From contig NZ_WHNQ01000005.1 in NCBI RefSeq assembly GCF_009362785.1, positions 358,473-422,472 on the forward strand: a stretch of DNA of 64,000 bases. The letters run 5' to 3'. Below the pieces are notes generated by a model, which saw only the letters and a list, made by a program, of their open reading frames with translations, had not been told where the DNA came from and did not search any database. Position 1 is the first letter of the stretch, and the number at the start of each line of letters is the position of its first letter. The translations under genes were made by a program, and so were the position numbers. Source of the DNA: Paraburkholderia atlantica (GTDB lineage Bacteria; Pseudomonadota; Gammaproteobacteria; Burkholderiales; Burkholderiaceae). Below, piece after piece: positions 10,246 through 19,895 of the stretch.

Positions 10246-10881
10246 TCACAGCAACTGATGCTGCTGCATGTAGTGATGCACGATGTCGATGCGCGCGCCG
10301 GCGTCGGTCAGTTCCATCAGCTTTTGCCGCGCACGCAACGCAATTGGCAGCACCTCGGCGAGACGGTTGGACACCCACGACGGATCGTCGAGCCGGAACG
10401 GCTCCGCGAACGGCAGGCTGTCCGGATCGCGTTCGCGGATCGTCGCGATGATCCGCTCGAGCACTTCCGCGCACGCGCCGAATTTAGCCAACAGCTCATT
10501 GCCTTCTAGCGGGAGGTCATCAGCGAGCGGTTCGGCCATGCCGACCAGCAGGCCGCTTGCTTCGACGCGATGCGACAACAGACGAAAGCGCTTCGTGCCG
10601 CGTGCGCGAATCAGCAACATGCCGAATGCCTCGACGTCGCACTCGTCGATTTCGGCGAGACAGCCGATCGTTTCGGGCACCGAAGGTTCTTCCTCGCGTG
10701 CGACTTCGGCGCCGCTTTTCAGCATGCACACGCCGAACGGGGTTTTTTCGCGCAGGCAGTCACGCGCCATGTCGAGGTAGCGCGCTTCGAATATCTTTAG
10801 CGGCAGCAAGCCATCGGGAAATAGCACCGTATGCAGCGGAAACAGCGGCAAATCGGCGTACACAGTAGGCGTAGAGGACAT
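10246..10881 (-). CDS. LON substrate-binding domain protein
   Basis: This 211-residue protein consists of a stand-alone N-terminal LON domain, recognised by LPLFPLHTVLFPDGLLPLKIFEARYLDM, without the AAA or protease parts of Lon. Such proteins are widespread in Proteobacteria and of unproved function; substrate or adaptor binding is presumed. It converges on mutY with a 21-bp gap and lies 39 bp downstream of rapZ, so it probably belongs to the rapZ transcript. Confidence 0.88.
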   Translation of the reverse strand: MSSTPTVYADLPLFPLHTVLFPDGLLPLKIFEARYLDMARDCLREKTPFGVCMLKSGAEVAREEEPSVPETIGCLAEIDECDVEAFGMLLIRARGTKRFRLLSHRVEASGLLVGMAEPLADDLPLEGNELLAKFGACAEVLERIIATIRERDPDSLPFAEPFRLDDPSWVSNRLAEVLPIALRARQKLMELTDAGARIDIVHHYMQQHQLL

Positions 10882-10920
10882 GGCGCAACGCTTCGGGTTA
10901 AGGCCGCGCGATGCGGCCGG

Positions 10921-11814
10921 TTAAGCCACCAGCTTCGATGATTCGCCGACGTCGACCGGCGCATCGCGATGCCGCACAATCACATTCGCCGACGTTGCGA
11001 GACGCGCGGCAAGCGTCTCCGCGATGAATACCGAGCGGTGCTGGCCGCCCGTGCAACCGATTGCCACGGTCAGATAGCTGCGATTGTCGTCGCGGAAATG
11101 CGGCAGCCACTTGGACAGATACTTTTCGATGTCGTCGATCATCTCGTGGACGACCGGCTGTGCATCGAGAAAATCCATCACCGGTTTGTCGAGGCCGGTG
11201 AGCGGCCTCAATTCATGATCGTAATATGGGTTCGGCAGCGTGCGTACGTCGAATACGAAATCCGCGTCGAGCGGTACGCCGCGCTTGAAGCCGAACGACT
11301 CGAACATCAGCACGAGCCCCGCGTCCTCTTGCTCGATGAAGCGCTTGACCCAAGCGCGCAGTACGTTCGCGCGCAGATTGCTCGTGTCGATCTGATGGCC
11401 GAATTCGGCAAGTCCCGCGACCAGGTCGCGCTCGCGTTCGATCGCTTCGGCGAGCGACGTGAGCAGGCCAACGTCCGCGTCGTGCGCGGGCGAGCCGGAC
11501 AACGGATGGCGGCGACGTGTTTCGGAAAAGCGTTGAATCAGCGACTGCGTGCTCGCGCTCAGGAACAGCACGCGCACGTCGTGCGAGCGCTTGAGGTCGC
11601 GAATCATCGCGGGCATTTCGTCGAGCGATGAACCGGAGCGCGCGTCGATCGCGACCGCGAGACGGTCCTGGCCGTCCGCGGCGAGGTAGGTGGCGAGTTG
11701 CTGCAGAAAACGCGGCGGCAGATTGTCGACGCAGTAATAACCCGCGTCTTCGAGCGCGTTCAGGGCAACCGATTTGCCGGAGCCGGAGATACCGGTGATC
11801 AGGATTATGCGCAT
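10921..11814 (-). CDS. rapZ: RNase adapter / nucleotide-binding protein RapZ
   Basis: RapZ (formerly YvcJ/YhbJ) is an NTP-binding protein; in E. coli it delivers GlmZ sRNA to RNase E and controls glucosamine-6-phosphate synthase. The 297-residue product begins [15 protein letters not shown] (Walker A) and has [16 protein letters not shown] and the C-terminal [16 protein letters not shown] signature. I chose the ATG at 11814 because similarity begins there. It follows hprK and ptsN, as in many Proteobacteria. Whether a GlmZ-like RNA exists in this organism cannot be seen here. Confidence 0.94.
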   Translation of the reverse strand: MRIILITGISGSGKSVALNALEDAGYYCVDNLPPRFLQQLATYLAADGQDRLAVAIDARSGSSLDEMPAMIRDLKRSHDVRVLFLSASTQSLIQRFSETRRRHPLSGSPAHDADVGLLTSLAEAIERERDLVAGLAEFGHQIDTSNLRANVLRAWVKRFIEQEDAGLVLMFESFGFKRGVPLDADFVFDVRTLPNPYYDHELRPLTGLDKPVMDFLDAQPVVHEMIDDIEKYLSKWLPHFRDDNRSYLTVAIGCTGGQHRSVFIAETLAARLATSANVIVRHRDAPVDVGESSKLVA

Positions 11815-11912
11815 GGAGTCGTCGAAAGCGTAGATTTCATCATAGCATCTGGCCTCCATGCGCGTGCCCGCGTCCTGCCTTCTGCGGGCGCTTCATGGCG
11901 CTGTGGCCGGCT

Positions 11913-12881
11913 TCAGATCAGCTTGCCGGGAAACTGGCTATCGGGATCCTGCATGGCAAGACGCTGCCGATCCATGAAATCGCGCAGCGTGTCGATCCCG
12001 CGCAACTGCAGGATCGTATTGCGGACGGCCGCTTCGACCAGCACCGCCAGGTTGCGGCCCGCGGCCACCTGGATCGTCACCTTGCTGATCGGCAGGCCGA
12101 GCACGTCGACGGTCTGGCTTTCCAGCGGCAGTCGCTGGAATTCGCCGTCAGGGCGGCGCACCAGTTGCACGATTAGCTTCAGTTTCATTTTGCGGCGCAC
12201 GGCCGTTTCGCCGAAGATCGTCTTGATGTCGAGCAGACCGAGGCCGCGCACTTCGAGCAGGTTCTGCAGCAGCGGCGGACAGCGTCCTTCGACGAAGTCC
12301 GGGCCGAGGCGCACGAAGTCGACCGCGTCGTCGGCGACGAGACCATGGCCGCGGCTGATCAGTTCGAGACCGAGCTCGCTCTTGCCGAGACCCGAGTCGC
12401 CGGTCAGCAGCACGCCCATGCCGAGGATGTCGAGAAACACGCCGTGCAGCGTCGCGCGCGGCGCGAGAATGCGCGACATATAGAGACGCAGACTATCGAT
12501 CACCGCGGCCGCCGAGGTCGGCGTCGTGAACAGCGGCGTCGACGAACGCGTGCAGCGCAGCACAAGCTCGGGCGGCGCCGCGACACCGCCCGCGACGACG
12601 AGAAACGGTGGCTCCAGCGCGATCAACTCGGCCATATGGCGCGAGCGGTCTTCATCGGTCTGACGTTTGTAGTAGTCGATTTCTGCATCGCCGAGCACCT
12701 GGATCCGGTTAGGGTGGATCAAGTTCAGGTGGCCGACGAGGTCGGCGCTCGACGTGGCATTGGCGACCGATTCCGAAGAAAAGCCGCGCTCCCAGCCCTC
12801 ATGCCCCGTGAGCCAGCTGAGCTTCAGCATGGCGGCGTTGTCGTCGAAAATGCTCTGGGCGTTGATGCTGGACGTATCCAT
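11913..12881 (-). CDS. hprK: HPr kinase/phosphorylase
   Basis: This bifunctional serine kinase/phosphorylase acts on HPr-like phosphocarriers. The 322-residue protein has an N-terminal regulatory domain and a C-terminal catalytic domain with Walker [16 protein letters not shown] near residues 155-169, followed by LVADDAVDF and the HPrK signature [14 protein letters not shown]. In Proteobacteria HprK is linked to the nitrogen PTS, not to catabolite repression of the Firmicutes type. It sits between ptsN and rapZ. Confidence 0.95.
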   Translation of the reverse strand: MDTSSINAQSIFDDNAAMLKLSWLTGHEGWERGFSSESVANATSSADLVGHLNLIHPNRIQVLGDAEIDYYKRQTDEDRSRHMAELIALEPPFLVVAGGVAAPPELVLRCTRSSTPLFTTPTSAAAVIDSLRLYMSRILAPRATLHGVFLDILGMGVLLTGDSGLGKSELGLELISRGHGLVADDAVDFVRLGPDFVEGRCPPLLQNLLEVRGLGLLDIKTIFGETAVRRKMKLKLIVQLVRRPDGEFQRLPLESQTVDVLGLPISKVTIQVAAGRNLAVLVEAAVRNTILQLRGIDTLRDFMDRQRLAMQDPDSQFPGKLI

Positions 12882-12961
12882 GAGTCAGTGACTCCAGTGT
12901 TAGCCGCTTGCCGGGCCTTACCTGCGTGTGTGCGCGCGTATGAACTACCGCCGCCGTTGCA

Positions 12962-13417
12962 TCAAGGTTGCCACTGAGTGAGCAGGCGATGCAACGATTC
13001 GCGATCTTCTTCAGTGTGCAGCCGCTCGCGGGCGTCGCGATCGGACAGCAATTGCGCGATTTCGGAAAGAATTTCGAGGTGCTGTTGAGTGGCCTGTTCG
13101 GGGACGAGCAGGAAGATCAGCAGCGAGACCGGCTGGCCGTCCGGCGCTTCGAACGGGATGGGTTCCGCGAGTCTGACGAATGCGGCGAGCGGTTGCTTGA
13201 GGCCCTTGATCCGCCCATGCGGAATCGCGACGCCTTCGCCGAGCCCGGTCGAGCCGAGTCGTTCTCGCGCAAAAAGATTGTCTGTGACGGTACTTCGGGC
13301 GATGCCGTTCTGGTTCTCGAAGATCAGGCCCGCTTGCTCGAACACGCGTTTCTTGCTGGTGACCGATAGTCCGATGACGACGTTCTCGAGGGGAAGAAAT
13401 TTGGCTAAACGATTCAT
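12962..13417 (-). CDS. ptsN: PTS IIA-like nitrogen regulatory protein
   Basis: PtsN (EIIA-Ntr) is the terminal phosphoacceptor of the nitrogen PTS; it regulates potassium transport and other processes without transporting sugar. The 151-residue product contains the active histidine in GVAIPHGRI (His67) and the family block SLLIFLLVPEQATQQHLEILSEIAQ. The ATG at 13417 (MNRLAKFLPLENV) is chosen because the 20 upstream codons are not family-like. It is first in the ptsN-hprK-rapZ group. Confidence 0.93.
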   Translation of the reverse strand: MNRLAKFLPLENVVIGLSVTSKKRVFEQAGLIFENQNGIARSTVTDNLFARERLGSTGLGEGVAIPHGRIKGLKQPLAAFVRLAEPIPFEAPDGQPVSLLIFLLVPEQATQQHLEILSEIAQLLSDRDARERLHTEEDRESLHRLLTQWQP

Positions 13418-13819
13418 GTTGACAGGCGAAAACGTGGCCTGAGTTCTCCCCAACGGGGCGGTTGAGTGACGTTCCATTCGTTCGATGCTGGCGAAGACGG
13501 ACAGTGAGAGTCGATCGCGAAAGCGTGAGATTCCGACCGGCCGTACTTCATCAGAACTGGCTTGACCCCGATGGTAACCGGAACATTATAGAACAGGGTG
13601 ACAGCCGATGGTGCGGCGCGCCATCTATGCATATCAGGTTTTTCACCGCTTGCGGCGCGGAACATGTCGCGCTGCGCAAGCGTCTGCGGGAATGGTCGAG
13701 CCTGGCCTCGGCGAGGGCGCGCCGGCGTCGAACGCAAGCCGGGCGCTGAAACGAAAAACCGCCCGGTTGCGGGCGGCTTGACGGGTTTCAGAGAAATCAG
13801 GAATTTCCTCTAATTTCTC
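13418..13819 (-). other. Intergenic region between hpf and ptsN
   Basis: About 400 bp hold no convincing gene. The right part contains the hpf terminator. The remainder should carry the ptsN promoter, but I could not single out a clear -35/-10 pair. Confidence 0.5.
13754..13776 (-). terminator. Terminator after hpf
   Basis: On the minus strand the perfect 7-bp stem CCGCCCG/CGGGCGG (13759-13765 with 13770-13776), with a 4-base loop, is followed by five T. It separates hpf/rpoN from the ptsN-hprK-rapZ transcript. Confidence 0.85.
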
Positions 13820-14176
13820 CTATTGCGGCGGCACGTCTAGTTGCGGCGCCGGCTGATACTTGATCGCTTCGTGCTGATGGCCTTGCAGGCGGTCCTTGTG
13901 GCGTATCACCTGTCTGTCGAGCTTGTCGATCATTAGATCGATCGCAGCGTACAAATCACTGTCACAACTCTCGACGAAAATATCCTTGCCCTTCAGGTGG
14001 AGGTTGATTTCCACCTTTTGACGCTTCTCCTTTTCCTTATGGTTGTCGACCGAGAGGACCACACTGCCGTCGATGACCTGATCGAAATGTCTTAGCACCC
14101 TGTCCAGTTTGGTGATCACGTATTCGCGCAACGCAGGCGTTACTTCGAGGTGGTGTCCACTGATCTTGAGATTCAT
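13820..14176 (-). CDS. hpf: Ribosome hibernation promoting factor
   Basis: This 118-residue protein of the HPF/RaiA family binds the 30S subunit and inactivates ribosomes in stationary phase. Motifs are [20 protein letters not shown] at the N-terminus and [16 protein letters not shown]...[17 protein letters not shown]. It is the short form, without the long-HPF dimerisation domain. Start at 14176 fits the family and follows GGAG. It lies downstream of rpoN, the classic rpoN-hpf-ptsN order. Confidence 0.94.
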   Translation of the reverse strand: MNLKISGHHLEVTPALREYVITKLDRVLRHFDQVIDGSVVLSVDNHKEKEKRQKVEINLHLKGKDIFVESCDSDLYAAIDLMIDKLDRQVIRHKDRLQGHQHEAIKYQPAPQLDVPPQ

Positions 14177-14346
14177 AGTGCTTCTCCAAGCTAATGGCCG
14201 CTTGGTCCGCACAATGACAAAGGTCCGGTCGATCTGACGGCTTGCCTGTGTCGCCCCCCGGTGACGGACATCTGGCAGGTCGCAGCGGCCGGCCTGTCCG
14301 CCAGGTGCGGAGCGGCCGGTAAATGCCCGCTGCAAAACGCGGCGGG

Positions 14347-15864
14347 CTACAGAGACTTGCGCAGGTTGACTGCCGGGATTTTGAGCGCCTCACGGTATTT
14401 CGCAACGGTACGTCGTGCGACCACGAAGCCCTGTTCCGCCAGCAGTTCGGCTATGCGACTGTCTGAAAGTGGCGATTTCGGGTTTTCCGCTCCTATCAGT
14501 TGTTTGATCAGCGCGCGAATGGCCGTGGAGGAGGCCGCGCCGCCGGTGTCCGTCGAAACGTGTGAGCCGAAAAAGTACTTGAATTCCAGCGTCCCGAAAG
14601 GGGTCAGCATGTATTTACCGGTTGTCACACGCGAGACAGTCGACTCGTGTAAGCCCAGCGTATCAGCTATTTCCCGCAAAACCAAGGGGCGCATGGCGAT
14701 TTCGCCGTGCACAAAAAAGCTCTTTTGACGCTCGACAATTGCCTGCGCAACTCGCAGGATCGTCTCGAAACGCTGTTGGATATTTTTGATCAGCCACCGA
14801 GCTTCCTGCAGTTGCTGCCGCAACGAACCACTGCCCGGATCGCCGCGGTTGTTGCGCAGAATATTCGCGTACAGATGGTTAATCCGCAGCTTCGGAACTA
14901 CCTCGGGATTCAGCTCCGCCTGCCAGCCCTGTGCCGTTTTGCGCACCATGATGTCGGGCACAACGTAGTCCGCTTCGGCCTTGCCGTAGGCGGCACCCGG
15001 AAATGGTTCGAGCGAGCGGATCAGCACATGCGCGTCGCGCAGATCGTCGTCGCTGGCTTTCAGGTGCTTGCGCAGCCGCGTGAAATCGCGCGCGGCGAGC
15101 AACTCCAGGTAATGGCCGACAATGTCTAGCGCAAGCGTGCGCGTGGGCGACGGCTCGAGCCGCAGCAACTGCAGCTTCAGACATTCGGACGCGGAGCGCG
15201 CGCCGACACCGGGCGGGTCGAAGCTATGCAGCAGCGCAAGCGCGGCGTTCAGTTCGTCGACATCGACTTCGAGTTCTTCGGGCAGGTCGGCCAGCACTTC
15301 TTCGAGCGTGGCGGCGAGATAGCCGTCGTCGTCCAGAGATTCGATCAGGAATGTGATGAGCGCGCGGTCGCGCGGGCTCGCCTGGGTGACGCGTAGTTGC
15401 GCCATCAGGTGGTCGCGAAGAGACGTGCTCGATTCGTGGATTTGCAGCGGGGGCAGGTCGTCGTCGTCCGACGCGTTGCCGGAGCGGCCGTAGTCGTCGA
15501 GGTTCCACTGCGACGTGTCGCCGCCGCCGTCGCCCGAAAGGCCGTTGTATTCATCGACACCCTGCGGTTCGCCGCTCTCGGCGCGCTCGCCGTTGCCTTC
15601 GGACGACGTCGAACCGTTGCCGGCCATCGGATCGGCCGGCGCCGAGGAGCCCGGCGTCTGGGCGATCACGGAACCGTCGGCCGCAACCCGCAATGGGCTC
15701 GCGATCCACTCGTCTTCGTTTTCGAGGAGTGGATTCTGCGAGATCGCCATGGCGACTTCCTGCTGCAATTCGAGCGTCGACAACTGAAGCAGCCGGATGG
15801 ACTGTTGCAGTTGCGGCGTCAGCGCAAGATGCTGCGATAGGCGGAGTTGGAGGCTGGCTTTCAT
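14347..15864 (-). CDS. rpoN: RNA polymerase sigma-54 factor
   Basis: Sigma-54 directs RNA polymerase to -24/-12 promoters opened by AAA+ activators. The 505-residue protein has the Gln/Leu-rich region I ([21 protein letters not shown]), an acidic linker (about residues 60-130), the core-binding domain, the HTH ([19 protein letters not shown]) and the C-terminal RpoN box [12 protein letters not shown]. The chosen ATG at 15864 matches the universal N-terminus; 39 upstream codons in frame are not family-like. Confidence 0.97.
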   Translation of the reverse strand: MKASLQLRLSQHLALTPQLQQSIRLLQLSTLELQQEVAMAISQNPLLENEDEWIASPLRVAADGSVIAQTPGSSAPADPMAGNGSTSSEGNGERAESGEPQGVDEYNGLSGDGGGDTSQWNLDDYGRSGNASDDDDLPPLQIHESSTSLRDHLMAQLRVTQASPRDRALITFLIESLDDDGYLAATLEEVLADLPEELEVDVDELNAALALLHSFDPPGVGARSASECLKLQLLRLEPSPTRTLALDIVGHYLELLAARDFTRLRKHLKASDDDLRDAHVLIRSLEPFPGAAYGKAEADYVVPDIMVRKTAQGWQAELNPEVVPKLRINHLYANILRNNRGDPGSGSLRQQLQEARWLIKNIQQRFETILRVAQAIVERQKSFFVHGEIAMRPLVLREIADTLGLHESTVSRVTTGKYMLTPFGTLEFKYFFGSHVSTDTGGAASSTAIRALIKQLIGAENPKSPLSDSRIAELLAEQGFVVARRTVAKYREALKIPAVNLRKSL

Positions 15865-16057
15865 GGCAAGTTGAGATTCATTGTAGAGAGTTTGCCACGA
15901 CCGCGATACCTTGCGGCACACGCAATTTTTGGGTACGCCGAATTGGCGCGCCGCGCGGCGCCAGCCAGCGCCGCCTGACAACGAATGTGCGGGTGCCGCA
16001 AATTTTGGCGCCGCGGCCGGCCGCGCGCGCTCGCATGGCCGGGGACGCCGTGAGTGC

Positions 16058-16855
16058 TTACATGCGGAAGTGCTCGCCCAGATAGACGCGCCGCACGCTT
16101 TCGTTTTCGATGATGTCGCTAGGCGCGCCGGCGGCTAGCACGCTGCCGTCGCTGATGATGTACGCGTGATCGCAGATGCCGAGCGTTTCGCGCACGTTGT
16201 GGTCGGTAATCAGGACGCCGATATTGCGCTGCTTCAAGAACTTGACGATTTTCTGGATTTCCAGCACCGCGATCGGGTCGACGCCGGCGAACGGTTCGTC
16301 GAGCAGAATGAAGCTCGGATTGGTTGCCAGCGCGCGCGCAATTTCAACCCGACGACGCTCGCCGCCAGACAGCGACAGCGCCGGATTTTCACGCAGATGC
16401 GCGATCTGAAGCTCGTCGAGCAGCGCTTCGGTGCGTGACGTGATCACGTCTTTGCCGAGGCGCTTGCCGTTTTCGTCGTGCTGCAATTCCAGCACCGCGC
16501 GAATATTCTGCTCGACGGTCAACTTGCGGAATACCGACGCTTCCTGCGGCAGATACGACAGGCCGAGCGACGCGCGCTTGTGAATGGGCAGCAGGCTGAT
16601 CGACTTGCCGTCCAGATCGATTTCGCCGGCGTCGAGCGGCACGAGGCCGACGATCATGTAGAAAGACGTGGTCTTGCCGGCGCCGTTCGGGCCGAGCAGG
16701 CCGACCACTTCGCCGCTCTTCACGTCGAGCGACACGTCCTTGACGACCGTGCGCGAGCCATAGCGCTTCTTCAGATTACGCACGACCAGCGAACTGCTGG
16801 TGCCGGCCGGCTTGCGATGGGGGAGCGGCGTGATGGTGCTGCTTACGGTGCTCAC
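16058..16855 (-). CDS. lptB: LPS export ABC transporter ATPase LptB
   Basis: This is the cytoplasmic ATPase of the LptB2FGC complex, which extracts LPS from the inner membrane. The 265-residue protein has Walker [11 protein letters not shown]-loop YLPQEASVF, signature [15 protein letters not shown], Walker [13 protein letters not shown] and the H-loop TDHNV. A roughly 20-residue N-terminal extension precedes the usual LptB start. It overlaps lptA by 4 bases (ATGA), indicating translational coupling. Confidence 0.96.
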   Translation of the reverse strand: MSTVSSTITPLPHRKPAGTSSSLVVRNLKKRYGSRTVVKDVSLDVKSGEVVGLLGPNGAGKTTSFYMIVGLVPLDAGEIDLDGKSISLLPIHKRASLGLSYLPQEASVFRKLTVEQNIRAVLELQHDENGKRLGKDVITSRTEALLDELQIAHLRENPALSLSGGERRRVEIARALATNPSFILLDEPFAGVDPIAVLEIQKIVKFLKQRNIGVLITDHNVRETLGICDHAYIISDGSVLAAGAPSDIIENESVRRVYLGEHFRM

Positions 16856-17523
16856 TGGTTCGGCGCTCCCTGAATGGAGTTGGACGGCGTGAGCGTGGCC
16901 GATGCGCCGGTCAGCGGCGCGGCGCCGGCGTTGCGCGGCGCCAGCATTGCGCGCACGCGGCCGGTTGGGTTGCCCGGACCTGCGACGTCCTTGCCCGCCT
17001 TGGCCGTGTAGAAGTCGTTCTGGCCGTCGTAGGTGATCACGCTGCCGTGCACCTGGTCGAGCAGCGTCGTCATGCTCTGCAGGCGGCGCACCGTCGCGTT
17101 GGTGGTCAGTGTGGTCAGATCCTGCTTGCCGTCGTAGTCGATACGGATGGCCGTACCCTCGATGTATTCGTCGAGCCCTTCGCGCTTCTGGCGGAAATAC
17201 GACAGATTGTTGCCGCTCGAGGTGCCGGTCGCGAACTGGTAGCCTTGCGGGTCTTGCGACACTTCGACGCGATCGGCCTTGATCAGGATCGTCCCTTTGG
17301 TCGCCACTACGTGGCCGGTAAAGATGCTGACCTGCCGCAGGTCGTCGTAAGTCATGTTGTCAGCTTCGATGTTCAGCGGCTTGTCCTTGTCGGCGCGGTC
17401 CGCGTGCGCGAGCGGCGCGAAGCCGACGAGCGGCAGCGCGACGACGAGCGCAGCGAGTGCGGCGCGGCACGCGGACAGCGCGCGCGAACGGCCGGTATCA
17501 AAACGGGGGTGCGATTCGTTCAT
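16852..17523 (-). CDS. lptA: LPS periplasmic bridge protein LptA
   Basis: LptA forms the periplasmic filament that carries LPS from LptC to LptD. The 223-residue precursor has a signal peptide ending PLAHA-D, then the OstA-like beta-jellyroll ([38 protein letters not shown] strands). A low-complexity tail of about 40 residues lies beyond the usual end. It is located between lptC and lptB and overlaps lptB by 4 bases. Confidence 0.94.
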   Translation of the reverse strand: MNESHPRFDTGRSRALSACRAALAALVVALPLVGFAPLAHADRADKDKPLNIEADNMTYDDLRQVSIFTGHVVATKGTILIKADRVEVSQDPQGYQFATGTSSGNNLSYFRQKREGLDEYIEGTAIRIDYDGKQDLTTLTTNATVRRLQSMTTLLDQVHGSVITYDGQNDFYTAKAGKDVAGPGNPTGRVRAMLAPRNAGAAPLTGASATLTPSNSIQGAPNQ

Positions 17524-17562
17524 GCAGTCATGCCTGGAATGGATTACCCGGTATGCGTTGGC

Positions 17563-18150
17563 TTAGTGGCCGGAATCGGACGCGGCGATTGCGCCTCTTA
17601 CATTGCCGAACAGCTGCATAAACCGGGTGACATTGTTGTATTTCATGCCGCTGGCAGTCATCACCGACATGCCGCGCTGAAGTTTAACTGGCTTTTCAGT
17701 CTCGATCACATCGTCGTTGACGAGGACCCTGAAATGTTCGGAATCAGCCTGCATCTGCGGATCGCCTCCGCCGGGCGCGCGCAGGATGCGGGCGTTCTGG
17801 TACAGGTTGACGATCGACGCATCCGCGTTGACCGTGCCGGTATCGCCGGTCGCGGTGACGATCGGCTTGCCGGGTTGGAACGCGCGCATGGCCGGCTTGA
17901 CGAGGTCGCTCATTTCGTCGTCCTCGTAATGGATCAGCGACTGCGCGGTCAGCCGGTACTGCGTCGCGCCCGACTGATCGAGCTCGGACACCGAGAAGTT
18001 GTCCGCGAAGTAATCCGGCGTGTGCTCTTTCGGGCGCACCTCGTTGTCGGTCTTGCGCGGCAACGTGGCTTGCAGCAGCCACCACGTGATGCCGGCGAGC
18101 GCCGCCATCGCGATGAGCGGGATCAGCGAAGTCAGGCGAAACTGGTTCAT
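17563..18150 (-). CDS. lptC: LPS export protein LptC
   Basis: LptC is the bitopic inner-membrane partner of LptB2FG that hands LPS to LptA. The 195-residue product has a single N-terminal membrane helix (LTSLIPLIAMAALAGITWWLL) and a periplasmic jellyroll with DYFADNFSVSELDQSG. The ATG at 18150 overlaps the kdsC stop by 4 bases (ATGA) and gives the normal N-terminus; an earlier in-frame start would lie inside kdsC. Confidence 0.93.
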   Translation of the reverse strand: MNQFRLTSLIPLIAMAALAGITWWLLQATLPRKTDNEVRPKEHTPDYFADNFSVSELDQSGATQYRLTAQSLIHYEDDEMSDLVKPAMRAFQPGKPIVTATGDTGTVNADASIVNLYQNARILRAPGGGDPQMQADSEHFRVLVNDDVIETEKPVKLQRGMSVMTASGMKYNNVTRFMQLFGNVRGAIAASDSGH

Positions 18151-18707
18151 CCCACGAGGCCCCGTTGCTCGCCGCTGCACGCCGCCGCAAGCAGTGCTTC
18201 ATATTTGTGCTGCGCGCGCAGCAGCGTGTCGACAACTTCGCGTGCCGCGCCGTGGCCGCCGCGCGCCTCGCTGACCCAATGCGCGCGCGCGATCACTTCG
18301 GGATGCGAATTGGCCGGCGCGGCCGCGAAGCCGACCCGCAGCATCACCGCGAGATCGACCCAGTCGTCGCCCATGTAGCCGCAGTCCTCGGCGGCGAGGC
18401 CGGTTTTCTGCAGCAGGTCGGCGAACGCCGCAGGCTTGTCCTGCACGCCCTGATAGACGTGCGTGATGTTCAATTCTTTCACCCGCGCCGCCACGATGCC
18501 GGACTGGCGCCCGGTGATGATGGCCGTGTCGATGCCGGCCTGGCGCAGCAGCTTCATGCCGTGGCCGTCCATCGAGTTGAAGCCTTTCATCGTGTCGCCT
18601 TCCGCCGTGAACAGCAGTCCGCCGTCGGTCAGTACGCCGTCGACGTCGAAAATCATCAGCTTCACGCGGCTTGCGCGTTCGGTAGCGGTAGGGGGAGCAA
18701 CGGCCAT
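18147..18707 (-). CDS. kdsC: 3-deoxy-D-manno-octulosonate-8-phosphate phosphatase
   Basis: This HAD-superfamily phosphatase converts Kdo-8-phosphate to Kdo for LPS inner core synthesis. The 186-residue protein has the capless HAD motif I MIFDVDGVLTDG, motif II IITGRQS and motif III/IV GYMGDDWVDLAVM. It overlaps lptC by 4 bases and its start shares one base with the kdsD stop (TGATG), so kdsD, kdsC, lptC, lptA and lptB look like one coupled operon. Confidence 0.96.
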   Translation of the reverse strand: MAVAPPTATERASRVKLMIFDVDGVLTDGGLLFTAEGDTMKGFNSMDGHGMKLLRQAGIDTAIITGRQSGIVAARVKELNITHVYQGVQDKPAAFADLLQKTGLAAEDCGYMGDDWVDLAVMLRVGFAAAPANSHPEVIARAHWVSEARGGHGAAREVVDTLLRAQHKYEALLAAACSGEQRGLVG

Positions 18708-19690
18708 CAGATCACCTTCTTCGAAAACAGGTCGTGCATGTTGAGCGCGCCGATTAGCTTGCCCGATTCGTCGACGACCAGCATCTGATTGATACGATAG
18801 CGCTCCATCAGTTCCACGGCTTCGACCGCGAGTTGATCTGGCCCGATCGTGCGCGGGCCCGCGGTCATCACCGAACCGATCGGCAACTGGCGAAAATCGC
18901 CGTCGCGTTCGAGCACTCGGCGCAGGTCGCCATCCGTGAAGATGCCCGTCACACGGCCTTCGTGGTCGACGACCGAGGTCATGCCCATGCGTTTTGCGGT
19001 CAGCTGGAAGAGGGCATCGCTGACGGTCGCCTCGGGTGTGACCTGCGGCAACTGGTCGCCGGTGCGCATCACGTCGCGCACGTAGGTGAGCAGGCGTCGG
19101 CCGAGCGCGCCGCCCGGATGCGAGCGCGCGAAGTCGTCACGGCCGAAGCCGCGAGCGTCGAGCACCGCGACCGCGAGCGCGTCGCCGAGCGCGAGCGCGG
19201 CCGTCGTGCTGGCGGTGGGCGCGAGATTCATCGGGCAGGCTTCCTTGGCGACGCCGGAATTCAGATGCACGTCCGCGAGTTGCGCGAGGCTGGAGCTAGG
19301 CCGGCCCGTCATCGCGATCAGCTTCGCGCCGATCCGCTTGATGAGCGGCAGGATCGCCATCAATTCTTCGGTTTCGCCCGAATTGGACAGCGCGAGGAAG
19401 ACGTCGTCGGCGGTGACCATGCCGAGGTCGCCATGGCTCGCTTCCGCCGGATGCACGAAGAACGCGGGAGTGCCGGTGCTTGCCAGCGTGGCCGCAAGCT
19501 TGCGGGCTATGTGGCCTGATTTGCCGATGCCGGAGACGACCACGCGTCCACGGCAACCCAGGATGAAATCGACCGCGCCGACAAAACTGCCGTCGAGCTG
19601 GTCGCGAAGCGCGCGCACGGCGTCCGCTTCGATGTCGAGTACGTCGCGAGCAAGCGTGAGTGCCCTGTCGCCATTGATTTTCGCTATCAT
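18707..19690 (-). CDS. kdsD: Arabinose-5-phosphate isomerase
   Basis: KdsD makes arabinose 5-phosphate from ribulose 5-phosphate, the first committed step of Kdo synthesis. The 327-residue protein has an N-terminal SIS domain (GRVVVSGIGKSGHIARKLAA, FVHPAEASHGDLGM, SNSGETEEL) and two C-terminal CBS domains (about residues 205-327). I chose the ATG at 19690; the open frame continues 63 codons upstream but those residues are not family-like. Confidence 0.95.
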   Translation of the reverse strand: MIAKINGDRALTLARDVLDIEADAVRALRDQLDGSFVGAVDFILGCRGRVVVSGIGKSGHIARKLAATLASTGTPAFFVHPAEASHGDLGMVTADDVFLALSNSGETEELMAILPLIKRIGAKLIAMTGRPSSSLAQLADVHLNSGVAKEACPMNLAPTASTTAALALGDALAVAVLDARGFGRDDFARSHPGGALGRRLLTYVRDVMRTGDQLPQVTPEATVSDALFQLTAKRMGMTSVVDHEGRVTGIFTDGDLRRVLERDGDFRQLPIGSVMTAGPRTIGPDQLAVEAVELMERYRINQMLVVDESGKLIGALNMHDLFSKKVI

Positions 19691-19895
19691 GCGCGGAGTA
19701 TAGCAAAGGCGCCTGTTCGCCGCGCCGGGCCTGCTGTGCCGGGCTGCTGTCTTCGTCGGCCTGTCGATAGTCTCATTTGCAGCTGCTTTGCCGTTCTTTA
19801 GCAGCTTTTTGCCGGCCCCATCCATCATGTCGCACGGGGTTCTCGTGCGCGGTTCCGCTGACGAACGAGGACGCTTCACCCATGCGTTTTTGCCG